DNA of 64,000 nucleotides from Theodoxus fluviatilis. Taxonomy: Eukaryota > Mollusca > Gastropoda > Cycloneritida > Neritidae. Below, in pieces: positions 10,321 through 21,562 of the stretch. The notes below the pieces were generated by a model. It was not told where the DNA came from. It made no database searches and saw nothing but the letters and a program-made list of their open reading frames with translations. Numbering within the stretch: the stretch's first letter is position 1; each line of letters opens with the position of its first letter. Location: positions 74,501-138,500 of the forward strand of contig JAWQFJ010001162.1 in NCBI GenBank assembly GCA_034096865.1. Reading direction: 5' to 3'. Both the position numbers and the translations under genes were made by a program.

Positions 10321-11529
10321 GGCCTAACATCCTACGCTGTGCGGTGAGCGAACTTTTTGAGTCTCATTGTTTGGATAATTGGAACATTGACTCACATTCT
10401 GATTTTACCACTGTAACATTGGCGTGGGAAGTCCATTCGTGCGGCATGGTCGCCATGCAAGTTCATCATTTTTTCCTCGCCAAAACCGGAAATCCCCGTC
10501 AAAGAAGCAGCGAGACTACAGGCGTCAGGAGCTGTTCAGAAGCAAAGCAAAGACTATTCATACAAAGACCGGTCATAACGAGCTGTTGCTATATGGAGTT
10601 ACAAGACGCTGGGAAACGCAGCGCCCCCAAGCGGAAGGTAACATGGGTGAATCAATGGAAGTACTGACAACGCTTACCGACAAGTAAAATTGCTTGTTTC
10701 TCGACGCGTTTCTGATGCGTTCCGATCATGTTTGTGAATACATTCACTGTGTAATGTGTAACAAAATGATTTGCTGCAATAATGGGGGTGTTTTGGCTTT
10801 GTTTTTTGTAGCAGGCGTTGGGAAATCGAACGCGCACATAGGGTATCATAGGCCTATTGAATCTACATGGTGTTGATGGAACGATCTAATTTTCATTATT
10901 ATCGAAGAATGCAAGCTTGTTTATCAACGTATACACCCCTGTGGAATATCTTTAGGAAATGCAAACCAATACATACCTGTCAAGAAGGTGATTTGCGGCC
11001 AGAAAGTCATTCGATCAAGTGAATTAAGTTGCCGCTTCGCCTTCGGCAAAGATTATAGATCTATACGATCAACTATATAATCTTTGCTGAGGCCACAGCA
11101 TAAGCATTGGAACAACTGTCGTGGTAGAACCCCTTTTCGTGCAGCTCTGTTTTCATTTTGAGCATATTTGCCTTGTCATACGATCGCCGTATGTCCACAA
11201 AACCCCCATAAACCCTCGGTCTTGAGACTTCGACTCATCACGATCTTCGCTTACGACTTACACTGCATCCAGGTCAAAGTCGCGCACCCCTTTCGAAGCG
11301 TTCACAGATCTGACGTTCCGACGGAACGTCTCACAGTAAAATTGTTGTTTCATTCCGCTTGCCAACCATCTGCACTCATTATCCTCATCATAACTTCGCT
11401 CTAAAACTTTGTTTCCGAACGTCCGCTGCATGTGTTGAATGGGGGAAAGAAAGATGTTGTTAGAGTTATCTTTCCTTTCCCCTCCCAGTCGTGACTTGAT
11501 TATATCTCGCTCGTATTAGTACCAGTGGT

Positions 11530-11612
11530 TTTGTGAAAAGGCCTTAGTCTCCAAATGCTGATAGGCCGTAAAACTTCATTAATTCATTCATTCATTCACC
11601 ATCCATCCATCA
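11530..11612 (+). mobile_element. Retroelement tail fragment nested in TIR element
   Basis: aggccttagtctccaaatgc tgataggcc followed by (ATTC)n and (CATC)n matches the hairpin-plus-(CATC)n tail family at 8226-8301. Confidence 0.5.
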
Positions 11613-11692
11613 TCTCCACTTATTGAGCATCCCCCTCGTTCCCCCTATACCGTGCGGATAAGACCTAACATGAGATACTGCGCAAAAGACCT

Positions 11693-11747
11693 CTCTCTGT
11701 CTGTCTGTCTGTCTCTATCTATCTCTCCCTCTCTCTCTCTCTCTGCA
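11693..11747. repeat. (CTGT)n/(CT)n microsatellite
   Basis: Short imperfect pyrimidine tract inside the TIR element. Confidence 0.85.
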
Positions 11748-12845
11748 GTGCACTTGAACAAGATTAAATCACTGTACAGACGTCGATAAACAAGCAATAT
11801 TTACATGTCGCTAAGCGGTGTGATTACTTCCCTTGATTCACCCAAGTAACCTTCCGGTTGGGGGCGCAACGTGTCTCGATCCTCACAGCTTTGAGCTAAT
11901 GAGCTATCTTTGTGTAACTATATAATCTTTGAGCAAAGGCAGGGAAAATTATAAACATAACAAGTCCACAGAAGATCAGCTGAAGCCTTTTCCTCATCTG
12001 ACACCCCTGTCCTCTCGGGAAATGGAACTGCCTGAAGCAGCGTGTGAGCCTGATGTGTTCCATGACGCACCATCGATACATGAAAGTTTTGAAGTGAAAC
12101 CTATGATGTCCGAAGCTACTCCTGAAAACATTCTAGTCCACTAGAGACTTCGCCTGCCAGAGAAACAGTCTCTAGCATAGTTGACTTCACGTGATGGAAG
12201 GATTTCACCCGAAAAATTCAAATGAGGGTCACAGGAGAGGCTTCTGGGATAGCCGATCTGCTCCCTGACATACGCCGTTAAAGTAGTTCCAAGACTATTT
12301 CGCACAAAACTCATAACTTACACTTGTTGATGCAATAAACAAGCGTTTATACGATAACATAAAATGTTTGTGTAGAAATGGAAATAATTTTTGACATCTG
12401 AATGAGTTCTGGAAAAAGTGGAGAAAAAAATTAGTATCAAAACGAACTATTTTTGGCGAAATGCTGTAATGCAAAGGGTCAAGTATATTACTCATTCATT
12501 GCGAAACTCTGGTTCACAGAATGCTCTTGAAACATCACTCTCAATGGGCCAGACGTACAGCATGCGCAGCACATGCAAATCCTTTGCATCAGCAGACCAA
12601 GTTGCCGGGCACAAGACGGCGGACTCAGAGCCAATAAAACATGTTTCATCTGTGATCCCAAGGCACGATAAACACGTGCAGTGTGCCTTGGACGGAGCCA
12701 TGTACATGGAGACTAATGACATGAACAAAGTGCTGAGGCAACTGCAGAGTAGAGGAAGGAACACACCTGAATTAGTACATTCCTGGCACGAGCGGATCAG
12801 TTCATTTTTCGGGGGTGGGGTGGGGTTTCCAAACTTTTTTAAGAG

Positions 12846-12846
12846 C

Positions 12847-12915
<69 letters not shown>

Positions 12916-12917
12916 GT
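12846..12917. repeat. (GT)n microsatellite in copy A
   Basis: About 35 GT units with one TTTG interruption. The allele in copy B (61349-61412) differs in length and context. Confidence 0.95.
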
Positions 12918-13144
12918 TAAAGGACTCAACCGAAACGTGATAGCGGGGCGGGGGGTGGGGGTGGGGGGTTTCAGTGCTCAACCGAAACGTGAAAGCGTGG
13001 GGTGGGGTGGGTGGGTGAAGATCGACCCTATATATGAGCGCTTGAAGCTCAGCCGAAACGTGAAAGCGGGGTGGGTGGGTGGGTGGGGGTGGTAAAGAAG
13101 AACGACCCTATAGGAGCGCTTGGAGCTCAGCCGATACGTGAAAA

Positions 13145-13177
<33 letters not shown>

Positions 13178-13213
13178 GGGGGGGGGGAGGGGGGGGGGAG
13201 GGGGGGGAGGAGT
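12918..13213. repeat. Degenerate minisatellite with poly-G tracts (copy A)
   Basis: About four units of roughly 60-80 bp share gctcarccgaaacgtgaaagc followed by a G-rich run and gaagatcgaccctatatgagcgc. The homologous array in copy B is at 61456-61702. The G-rich strand could form quadruplex structures. The long ORFs here are artefacts of the repeat. Confidence 0.8.
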
Positions 13214-13619
13214 TTTCACTGCAAAATGTTCCAATCCGGCGCATGCTGATGGTGATCATTACCACTTTCAGGCAGCACATTTTGTTGCTAATTTATATAT
13301 ATATATATATATTTATATTTTTTTCTGCTGGGGGGGGGGGGGGGGTCCGGAAACCCCGGAACCCCCCCTCGTCCGCCCCTGCCTGGTGTGACGAATGTGC
13401 TGAACCTCTGACCTCTGCGTTCGTGCAAAGTGTTCAAAGTGCACACAAGTGTCCCGGTCTTCCTCCTGCTCCTCTTCTTCCTGCTCCTTTTCCTCCTCCT
13501 GCTTCTCGTCTTCCTGCATCTCCTCCTATTTCCTTTAGAACTTTCTGTCAGACTGATGTTGAGATTCTAGAGTGTACGGAATCGTCGCTCGTGTGATCTG
13601 TTCTGATGGTTCAACGAAA

Positions 13620-13625
13620 ATTTGG

Positions 13626-13663
<38 letters not shown>
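13620..13663. repeat. Poly-G run, 40 or more bases
   Basis: A G-homopolymer in copy A. The same place in copy B (62141-62190) reads as mixed GGGGTGGG, so the tract expanded or decayed after duplication. Confidence 0.9.
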
Positions 13664-14216
13664 CGGGGCGGACGGGAAGAGGGCGGGGAGAGAGAGATGT
13701 ATATCGGTGTAAGCAGTTGTATATTCACGTACTTTCAGGTCGGCATTATGTAGCGTCCTGAACAACGATCGACTAGTTTGAGTTTTTAAAATTGTGTTAT
13801 TCCAAAATGCTCCAATGGCCGATTTGACACTACACTGCAACTCTCATAAACTGCTGTGTGTCGTTAGTTTATCCAAGTTGTCATCGAATTGCAGCTCTTT
13901 TTCCTTGCTGGTCGAACTGGCAAGAAACCCAGACACGTGTACGCCAGTAAGTGTCTACTGGAGTGTAATGATTTGTTGTTTAAAGCACTGGGTTGAAATG
14001 TCAGGCTTCAGCTACTGTCTTCGATCAATTTCTGGCCCAAACGTTTTTCAATATTTGTTTAAAGTCGTGTACGCCATCGCCTTCTGGTCAACATCTATAG
14101 TATAAACGTTTCAGAATGTAGATCCAGTGAGTAGCGGGGACATTATGGCTATGTTGTACCCTTGTTGATTTACCCCCTTCTTTTCTTGCCTCTTCAGGCA
14201 AGTCCCTCACTCTCCA

Positions 14217-14826
14217 GGGTAGGCTCTCTATTGCGGAGGGCCATTTTGATTCTTTTGTCCTAAAACGCATGAAAAACCATAACATTATTGTTACTAAAAA
14301 AGGAAGAAATTTTCCCCCCTTTTTTTTCAAAAAATTTTCCCTAAAATTTATAGATCGGGTTTTACCGATAGTGCTCAGCCTAGGCCGCACCCGCCACCCC
14401 GCGTGACTGACAGCCTGTCCGGGGAGTTTCACCTAAACCCGGACGCGTTACTATTTGTCACGTTTGTGTCAAACATCAGCGTCGGGCCCTGGAGTTAGGG
14501 CGTAGGGACCACCCGTTGAGAGTCAAACGTGGGATGGAGTTAGAATATAAAGCTTCACCCGTTAGAACAAAATTTTTATGTTTTTTTTAGGCGTTTTAGG
14601 ACAAAAGAATCCAAATGGCCTTAAGAACTTTTGACCAAAAAAATCCCGCAATAGCGGCCCCCCGCAATAGAAAAACCCCCGAAAAAATTGCTACTTTTTG
14701 TTTTAAAGTAACAAAAATGTTATGGTTTTTTAGGCGTTTTAGGACAAAAGAATCAAAATGGCCTTAAGAACTTTTGATCAAAAAAATTCCCGCAATAGCG
14801 GTCCTCCGCGATAGCGGACCCTCCCC
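14217..14826. mobile_element. MITE-like element with TIR and 9-bp TSD
   Basis: 610 bp present in copy A and absent from copy B. The ends (GGGTAGGCTCTCTATTGCGG versus the reverse complement GGGAGGGTCCGCTATCGCGG) are imperfect inverted repeats. CACTCTCCA is duplicated at 14208-14216 and 14827-14835 and single at 62725-62733. Internally, gcgttttaggacaaaagaat occurs at least twice. The segment at about 14385-14490 resembles the arm unit of the palindrome at 9.3 kb. An 8-9-bp duplication fits Mutator-like or hAT-like elements. No ORF of note. Confidence 0.85.
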
Positions 14827-15360
14827 CACTCTCCATCCCCACCCTGTGTTCCGTAATTCGTCTATGGACTTGTAGTCTGATGAATAAAGCTTCAAAGTTC
14901 CGTGCGAGATGCAGTGCCGTGGTTCAATCGCTGGGACGGGAGCTTCAGCAACAGCAGCAGCAGCAGGCACAACTCTGGTGGTTGAAGTGTGACCTGATCG
15001 AGGGCTTTCACTCACTACACTTTGGAGCAATATCCAGCATACATGTAATCTTTGAATGGTGATCAGTCTAATTCTCACCTTCAGTATGCCTGTCGTACAC
15101 TGGTCGGGTCCAAAGCAGCTTTCAACTCTGACCATTTCTTTGCACAGCAAACAATGTGTTGAGTCAGCCTCAGTATATCTGTCGTTGCATGATTTCCGTC
15201 TAGAACAGCCTGGAATTTTGCTTATGAAATATCATCGTTGGAGGAAGACGTCAATGCCCATTGCTTGTGTTTATGAATACAAAAGTGGCAGCAATGAACA
15301 GACACACGTTGGCCGTTACACAAGCTGGGTCTCCATACAAATTGTACATCGAATCATCAA

Positions 15361-16150
15361 AAATGCAATTGCGGAAGTATAGCATACATAAACTCGAACA
15401 ATTTGTTGTAGCCACCTATCACTTCGTCCTGTGTGCCACGAATGCGAGTTCAGTTGTTTTAGAATCCGTTACGTTCATGGCGGCAGGGCGGGGAAGCCCA
15501 TTCGTTCTTGTCAATCTCCTCCACAGAAACTACCGTCACCAAAAGTGTGGATTTTTCTCATGAGGTCTTAGTCATCCATCAGACACGGGACAATTTCAGT
15601 TTTTAGAAACGTAACCAAAATAATTCACTCAATACTTCTTCTGAGTATCTGTAGAGAATGTGAAAAAAAATCCTAAACACTGATGTCATTTGAATGCATT
15701 TATTCCACTATGATAACTGCAACATAAAAACACTTACGTCATTTGAGTGCATTTATTCCACTAGAATTACTACAAGATAAAAAGAGAACACGAACAGGCA
15801 TATTTTGCCTTTTAGTTTATTGGCACAACCATCCCAATGCACTGAACAAGCTTTACATTGGCTTTATCATGGACATTCATAAACATTTTGAAACAAAGAT
15901 GCTTTTGTAGTATGCTTCTTCATATCCAAGTGCAAAAACAGGCAAGTAAGTGAGAAGATATGAGCTTAATGCAGTAACAAAAGCAAAATACGAGATGTGG
16001 TGGAAACCTGCAAACTTTTTTGTAGACCTTTATGCAAACCTCTTGACAAAGATGGCAAAAGACAACTGCCCTAGTTGTTAATGGTCCTAGGAGTCACTGT
16101 CTATTATCGAACGATGCCTAGATAGCCACATGGTAATACAGGCTCTTGCT
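15361..16150. other. No gene recognised
   Basis: AT-rich sequence. Two near-repeats (gtcatttgaatgcatttatt ccacta) occur at 15684 and 15736. No coding evidence. Confidence 0.4.
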
Positions 16151-16151
16151 C

Positions 16152-16560
16152 TGGGTTAGAATTCTGGCGGAGGTTATGTTTTACCCTCGGTTCGTTTGTA
16201 AGTTAGTTATTCGGCTCAATAACTCAAAGTTCAACATGGATCCTGATGAAAGTTGGTGCAACGTCAGGGTTTCACCTACGAAACAATCCATTCCAGTTTG
16301 GAGGTTATCTGTGATCTATTTTTGGAATTGGAATCATAAAGATAAATTTTATCGTGCATCACTTAGTTGATAATGTCAAACTATTGATGACACCGGGTCG
16401 AGTATGTATTTCCGCACAGAGACCTCTAGCAGGCGCTAAAATGAACTAAACTTCCTAGCGTTATGCATTGCTAGCAGAGCATCCTGCCTGAATTACACAG
16501 ACCACGGAAGAGAAATTGTGGCATCCTTGGCAGAGGGTTATGCTCTAAGCTCTCTCTAGT
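16152..16560. repeat. GGCGGAGGTTATG-type dispersed repeat
   Basis: It begins ctggcggaggttatgtttta ccctcggttcg and ends ttggcagagggttatgctct. These ends resemble a repeat I recall from many marine invertebrates (start GGCGGAGGTTATG, end GGCAGAGGTATGC). The family assignment is from memory. The 74-codon ORF here is probably not a gene. Confidence 0.45.
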
Positions 16561-17330
16561 TTCATCTGCATTGCATGCAGATTGGTGTCATTTAGATTTC
16601 CGAATAAATGTAATGCATTTGCTATAGCTGTCAGCCTCATCTCAATCCAACTCAAAATGACAATTGGCATGAAATAAGTGCCCTGACGTACATAAGTATT
16701 ATATGATTAAATCTTCCTAACAATAGTGATGTCTGAAATTAGACATGCACATGAAAACTATTATATTAATAAGAAATTCTTTAAAACTACAAAAATGCAA
16801 GAATGTAACATCCAGTAAAAGCAAAATTACACAAATGAGTACAATGATGATTATTACATTGAAAGTGCACATACTGTACATTCATGTGCATGACAAACAA
16901 GCTGTATCCTAGCTGTTGACAAAAATGATAAATTGATAGCTTTAAATTGTCTAAAAGAAGGTGAACAACAACATGACACACTTTCAAGACAATTCAACCA
17001 GTCAACCAAATGAAATAATTTTAGGACAAACTAATCAACCAGTAAACCAACAAATGTTACCATGGGCCAAAAGCACAGTGGTTATGGCACTCAAGTAAGT
17101 TGCAGTCACTTCGTAAGCAGTCGCTATGCCTCCAAGTGCTTTCTGGTGCTTAAGGCACTACACTCCCAATACTTCACAGTAATACATTCTTCATTCTAAT
17201 GGACACAGATAAAGGCTCTAAAGGAAAATTTATGAAAACTAGGTGTTAATAAGAAAACCAGGAATACATGTAGTTTCCTCCGCTGGAATCAGACATTTCA
17301 ATCTTCTGTGGTTGGGAGAGCCACCTACAC
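16561..17330. other. Possible 3' UTR or downstream region of gene 2, nothing recognised
   Basis: AT-rich, no ORF with coding character and no repeat recognised. If the terminal exon at 17335-17367 is correct, the 3' UTR of gene 2 lies here. Minus-strand AATAAA signals occur at about 15706 and 15758. Confidence 0.35.
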
Positions 17331-17334
17331 ATCT

Positions 17335-17367
17335 TCAGTCAGTTTTGTCTTCAGTTTCTTCAGGGCC
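17335..17367 (-). CDS. TRIM/MATH gene 2, possible terminal exon
   Basis: After a plausible acceptor (gtgctgacag), phase 0 reads GPEETEDKTD and then TGA. This would give the MATH domain a short acidic C-terminus. The phase agrees with the preceding exon (18974-19060). There is no paralogous exon in the window to compare, so this is tentative. Confidence 0.3.
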   Translation of the reverse strand, partial: GPEETEDKTD

Positions 17368-17369
17368 CT

Positions 17370-18970
17370 GTCAGCACAGCAGACATGCATGCCATTAGAA
17401 TTAATTAAAGTAAATAAAATTCATTCATGCCCTGCACTATTTTTTGCATTCCAATTCAGTTGATATTTACTGAGAGATAATGCAATGACGACAACAACCA
17501 GCTTTTTGCTGTGCCTATACAGAAAAATAAAATAGAGCACTATACACACCTCTTAAGGCCACTCAGATTTCCAGAGGATGGAGAAATGTAAGTAGGAGAG
17601 TGCAAAATGAGAGTAGAGATAACTGAGTTTGGGATGGGAATTGAAGTATTGTGGATAAGAGATGGGAGATCGGATAGAAGATAGGAAGGCTGCAAGACAT
17701 ACCAAATGCTACTGACTCCTTAAAGAAGAAACATGGTGGAGAACAGATAATTGGTTAAGATGTAGACAATCCCTATGGGTCATGCTCACGACAGACATTT
17801 ATCAGGTACCCCAGTTCCCTCACATCCTTGCAGATTCTGTAGCTCTTGTAAACATGTCTTTAATCAAATTAATGTTCCCTCAATGAAAGAATGTTCACAT
17901 TTTTCTCAGGGGATGAACACAAAGCACTCTTCTTTAATTTATTTTTGCTTGATTAAAAAAAAAATCTTCAAAGACATCTATGAAAGGGAAGATGCAGTCA
18001 TGGGCTGCTGAAATTTATTAATTAAGGACAACCAGTTTTAAGACACAAATGAAGAAAGTAGGAGTCAGTCTTGGCTTTGGATACATATGCAGTTGGACAG
18101 CATAAGAAAAGGGAGCAAAGAACGGTCTGTTCCATGCCATTTCATCTCTGTCACATTATGTCTCGATTATCATATTGTCCCACGATTAGGGGGAAAGTTT
18201 CAAGGATATTTGATGAGTAATAATTACATACAAATACTAAAAACAATGCCAATAGATGGGGGTGGTGGTGGTTAATAGTTCATTACTTCCCTTCCCTTTG
18301 GACCTTTATATTTTCCAGCAGCATAGATAACATTTGCTGTCTCTGCACACTTATTCACATCACTAGCTAATTTACTGATGTCACGATAGCATGCCAAGTT
18401 GTTGTGTTGTTCCCTATTGTGGGAAGACATCTGTTGGAGGACATTTATTCCTCAGAAATACTGAACTTTGCAACAGTTCAATGAGATTGTCTGCTAATTC
18501 TTTCAGTGGCTCATGCGGAAAAAAATTGCAACTGGCGATTCGAAGTGTTCGTTTCCTGTAAATTACTCGCCTCTCAACCAGTTCAAAACCGCTTTCATTC
18601 TTCTCCTTCACTTGTTTCAAACTATAGGATGTATATATTTTTTTATGGTGACTTCAGCATCTTGAAGCAATAACAAATTTGCAGCTAAGAAAAATAACAC
18701 AGCCTTTGTATTGCAAATGGATGAAACTCGTAATGTATTTCCACTTTCTTTCCTATTACAGTGCAAATGAAACTTATTCATTATTGACATGGGAATAGAT
18801 ATTCTTTTCAATAATTTCTAATATACAGGCTGCCTGAAATGTGCAGCTGTCCATGTCTCATCTGAGCTAGTCAGTCCCAAGAATGTGCAGTGGATGCTGT
18901 GCTGTCAGCTTTGAAACCAGTACAACCCAAGACCATTGGTCCTACAAAGGATGGACACACATCAGATACA
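17370..18970. other. Gene 2 intron sequence, no gene recognised
   Basis: AT-rich. A 68-codon minus frame at 18414-18620 (MKQVKEKNESGFELVERRVI onwards) shows no recognisable domain or splice context. No repeat family was recognised. Confidence 0.35.
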
Positions 18971-18973
18971 TAC

Positions 18974-19060
18974 CAGTCCTTTTGACAAATCCAGTATGAA
19001 GGAGCCTTCAATGCAGAGTTTGCCATCTTTCACAAAGCCATTTTTAGGATTTGTGGCTCT
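18974..19060 (-). CDS. TRIM/MATH gene 2, exon: end of MATH domain
   Basis: This 87-bp exon (29 codons, phase 0) lies between tatgttatcag and ACTG|GTATGT. It reads RATNPKNGFVKDGKLCIEGS then FILDLSKGL. The N-G-[FY]-[VL]-x-D-x-x-L-x-[IL] pattern is the final strand pair of MATH domains, as in SPOP (family knowledge). Phase and order fit the exon at 29228-29292, about 10 kb upstream on the minus strand. Confidence 0.85.
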
Positions 19061-19911
19061 CTGATAACATACCAAACAAAATATATAAGGTAAACAGATT
19101 TGCTTCAAACACTTCAAGCAGATTGGTGCTGAAAAGACACAGTAAATCAAAGTTAGAATTTCACACTATCACACAATGAACTTGGAAAGTAGGATTTACA
19201 ACCAAGTGCTGCTTGACTCATCCAAAGCACTACTAATTTGTAACCAGGGAAGATGTCCTTGACCCATATTTTCCTGTACACATAAAAAATTAAGTAACCA
19301 TCATCGACACATTTTAATTAAAACTGACGTGATCATTGACAGTCAAATGCAATTTTGCTGCAGATGTTAATGTAGTGTTGATATTTGTATTATGATTTAT
19401 CTGTAGTTACATTTCTTTTTTGCTTTTGTGGTGAACGCCATCTCATCAAAATTGAAAGCTTTGTCTGAAAGTGACTGTGACAGATCTAAATGATTTTCAA
19501 CCACAACAAAACCTGCCTGGGAAATAGCTGACAAATTCAAAGTAATGCTTATACATAACTCTTTTGAAACTTAATTCTGTTACATTTCTATTGAACAACA
19601 AAAAAAGCTCAGTATTAAAAAGATAATGTAATAGACATACTGAGAATTTTTGTTGCATTAAATGCTGTATTCTTTTCCTGAAATTCCTAAATGTATTGTG
19701 CGATACCTGAAGGACTGCAGCTCTGTATGAGAATATTCTTTACACGGTCCTCAAGACAGACTGAAGAACGGGGAAGAAATGTATTACTTCTGGGGAAAAC
19801 TAGCAGAAGCAATTTGGGATCCAGAGTATCCATGCATGCAAGTCCAAAAATAACGGCACAAAAAAGTAGTGAAGTATATCAGTATGGTATGTTGACAGAT
19901 TTTGTCAAGGA

Positions 19912-20000
19912 CTTCAGCAGCTGGATAGAGGTTACAACACTCGCATATTTAGCAGGAGGTCAGGGGTTCGATCCCCACCTGAGAGTCCTGAAACTTTTCC
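19912..20000 (+). mobile_element. tRNA-derived SINE fragment
   Basis: It carries a canonical pol III B box (GGTTCGATCCC, 19965-19975) preceded at the expected distance by a weak A-box-like gctggatagaggtta. Downstream sequence (tcctgaaactttt ccagttt) is SINE-body-like. It does not fold as a full tRNA and lacks an acceptor stem, so it is not called a tRNA gene. Confidence 0.55.
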
Positions 20001-20364
20001 AGTTTCCTGCTCTGTATAGGGGCTGTGGTTTTCCCCACTGTGACCTTCTGGTAATCGATATGGTGTATTGTATCAAATGGCCTTTCAAGCTTGCAATTAT
20101 TAAGAATCTTTTAAAAAGTGGTATCACAATTATGTCAAAGACTATCATTAATAATACAGTAGCCTGTGCTGTAACTCATAAAATTTTATAATCAATAGCG
20201 GATTTAGATTCTATGGCACAATGTAGCATTACATGCCTGAAGAGAAAGATAATAAAAGTTTGACACTTTTTTTCTTTGCATAGTCCAAACTTCATGAACC
20301 TGTAAATTAACACGAAATAAAACTACCTATTTAATTCAGTTTTTTGCTCCCATAATTAAAAAAA

Positions 20365-21216
20365 AGAAGGGCAAAGCCCATACGACTCACATGCTTGACC
20401 TTGACCTTTATATGACCTTGACCTTCAGGTGACCTTCAAGGTCAAGGTCAAACAACTAAACCTACCAATGACATCATACACAAAGAAATGCTTTACACAT
20501 TTTTCCTACCAAAATACACGTGACCTTGACCCAAGGTCAAGGTCATCCAAGGTCATGCAACACAAAGCTGTTAATTCAAGGCATAGGAAGCACAGTGGTG
20601 CTTATTGGCACTTTCTACCATGAGATATAGTCACTTTTAGTGGTTCACTACCCCATTTTGGTCACATTTTATAAGGGTCAAAGTGACCTTGACCTTGATG
20701 ATATGTGAACAAATGTGTCTCATGATGAAAGTATAACATGTGCCCCACATAATTATTAAGTTTGAAACAGTTATCTTCCATAGTTCAGGGTCAAGGTCAC
20801 TTCAAAATATGTATACAATCCAACTGTGAAGAGCTCCTGTGACCTTGACCTTGAAGCAAGGTCAACCAAACTGGTATCAAAAGATAGGGCTTGCTTTGAC
20901 CTATATATCACTTGTAGCTAAGGTCGCCATTCTCAATAACGTGGGAGAAAATTGGGAAAATGTGAAAAATGACTTTTTGAGACCACATTTATGGCTCCTG
21001 TGACCTTGACCTTGAAGCAAGGTCAAGTCACTATGTATGTTTTTTGAGGCCTTGTCATCATACACCATCATGCCACATTTGGTGTTGATAGACTTAATAG
21101 TCTCCGAGAAAAATCCAACGTTTAAGTTTTTTACGGACGCCCGGACGGACGCCCGGACGGACGGACGGACGACACGGCTCAGTACATAGACTCACTTTTG
21201 CTTCGCATGTGAGTCA
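20365..21216. repeat. Dispersed repeat dense in AGGTCA nuclear-receptor half-sites, copy 1
   Basis: About 850 bp, bounded by agaagggcaaagcccatacg actcacatgc and gcttcgcatgtgagtca (short inverted ends ACTCACATGC/GCATGTGAGT). TGACCTTGACCT or its complement AGGTCAAGGTCA occurs many times (for example 20403, 20444, 20522, 20682, 20792, 20842, 21001). A (CGGACGGACGCC)n tract is near 21133-21172. Copy 2 at 45269-46136 is about 97 per cent identical by eye. No coding frame or TSD was identified. Confidence 0.85.
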
Positions 21217-21434
21217 AAAAGTGTCTGTTATTATCTTTTCATAATTATAGAATATTCACAACATTTGACAAGAACAACAGAAATCATTTTTACAGCCTCG
21301 TATTTAAAAATACATTATTTTGATATTAATTGCTAACTATTTTACAAAGTGTAACAACGTGCACAAAAACCAATGTAGATCTTCATTATGTAAATAACAT
21401 TTGATCACAGAGAACCTGTCTGTATGACTACAAA

Positions 21435-21503
21435 TCTATGTGTGTGTATATGTATGTGAGCAAGTGCATATGCATGCGTGCCTCTGTATATGTGTGTGTG
21501 TGT

Positions 21504-21539
<36 letters not shown>

Positions 21540-21562
21540 GTGTGTGCATGTGTGTGTGCATG
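21435..21562. repeat. (TG)n microsatellite
   Basis: Imperfect TG-rich tract with CATG and TCTG interruptions, immediately upstream of an RTE-like fragment. Confidence 0.9.

Larger units (their letters stand above)
10548..11931. mobile_element. Non-autonomous TIR DNA transposon, 1384 bp
   Basis: The termini CAAAGACTAT ... ATAATCTTTG are imperfect inverted repeats. The homology continues inward: the left GCGCCCCCAAGCGGAAGGTA pairs with the reverse complement near 11830-11875. A 7-bp duplication AGCAAAG flanks it (10541-10547 and 11932-11938), and copy B has the single-copy empty site at 60452-60458. An internal palindrome (11047-11090) repeats the terminal CAAAGATTATA motif head to head. No transposase frame was found. 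The superfamily is not assigned. Confidence 0.87.
10305..12142 (+). pseudogene. Broken copy of the 153-codon ORF found intact in copy B
   Basis: The frame starts MALLKWPNILRCAVSELFES and matches the ORF at 60203-60664. A 2-bp difference near 10457 shifts the frame, and a 1384-bp TIR element interrupts it at 10548. The 3' part (KGRENYKHNKSTEDQLKPFP onwards) resumes at 11939-12142. No known domain was recognised. Confidence 0.7.
10321..15360 (+). repeat. Segmental duplication copy A (paired with 60234-64000)
   Basis: Colinear, same-orientation homology with copy B starts at cctaacatcctacgctgtgc and runs past the right edge of the window in copy B. Identity is high by eye, with small indels and variable (GT)n and G-run lengths. 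Copy A carries two extra insertions (10548-11931 and 14217-14826). Copy B carries one (63119-63860). The unit may itself be a mobile element, but no ends are visible. Confidence 0.9.

Noticed and set aside
13120..13596. Gly-rich and Pro-rich frames in copy A (and 61.6-62.1 kb in copy B)
   Set aside because: Generated by poly-G runs of uncertain length; frames change between the two copies.
18414..18620. 68-codon minus frame as an extra exon of gene 2
   Set aside because: No MATH-like pattern and no acceptor/donor pair in the required phase.
19912..20000. tRNA gene
   Set aside because: A B box is present but no complete cloverleaf or acceptor stem, so it is a SINE remnant.
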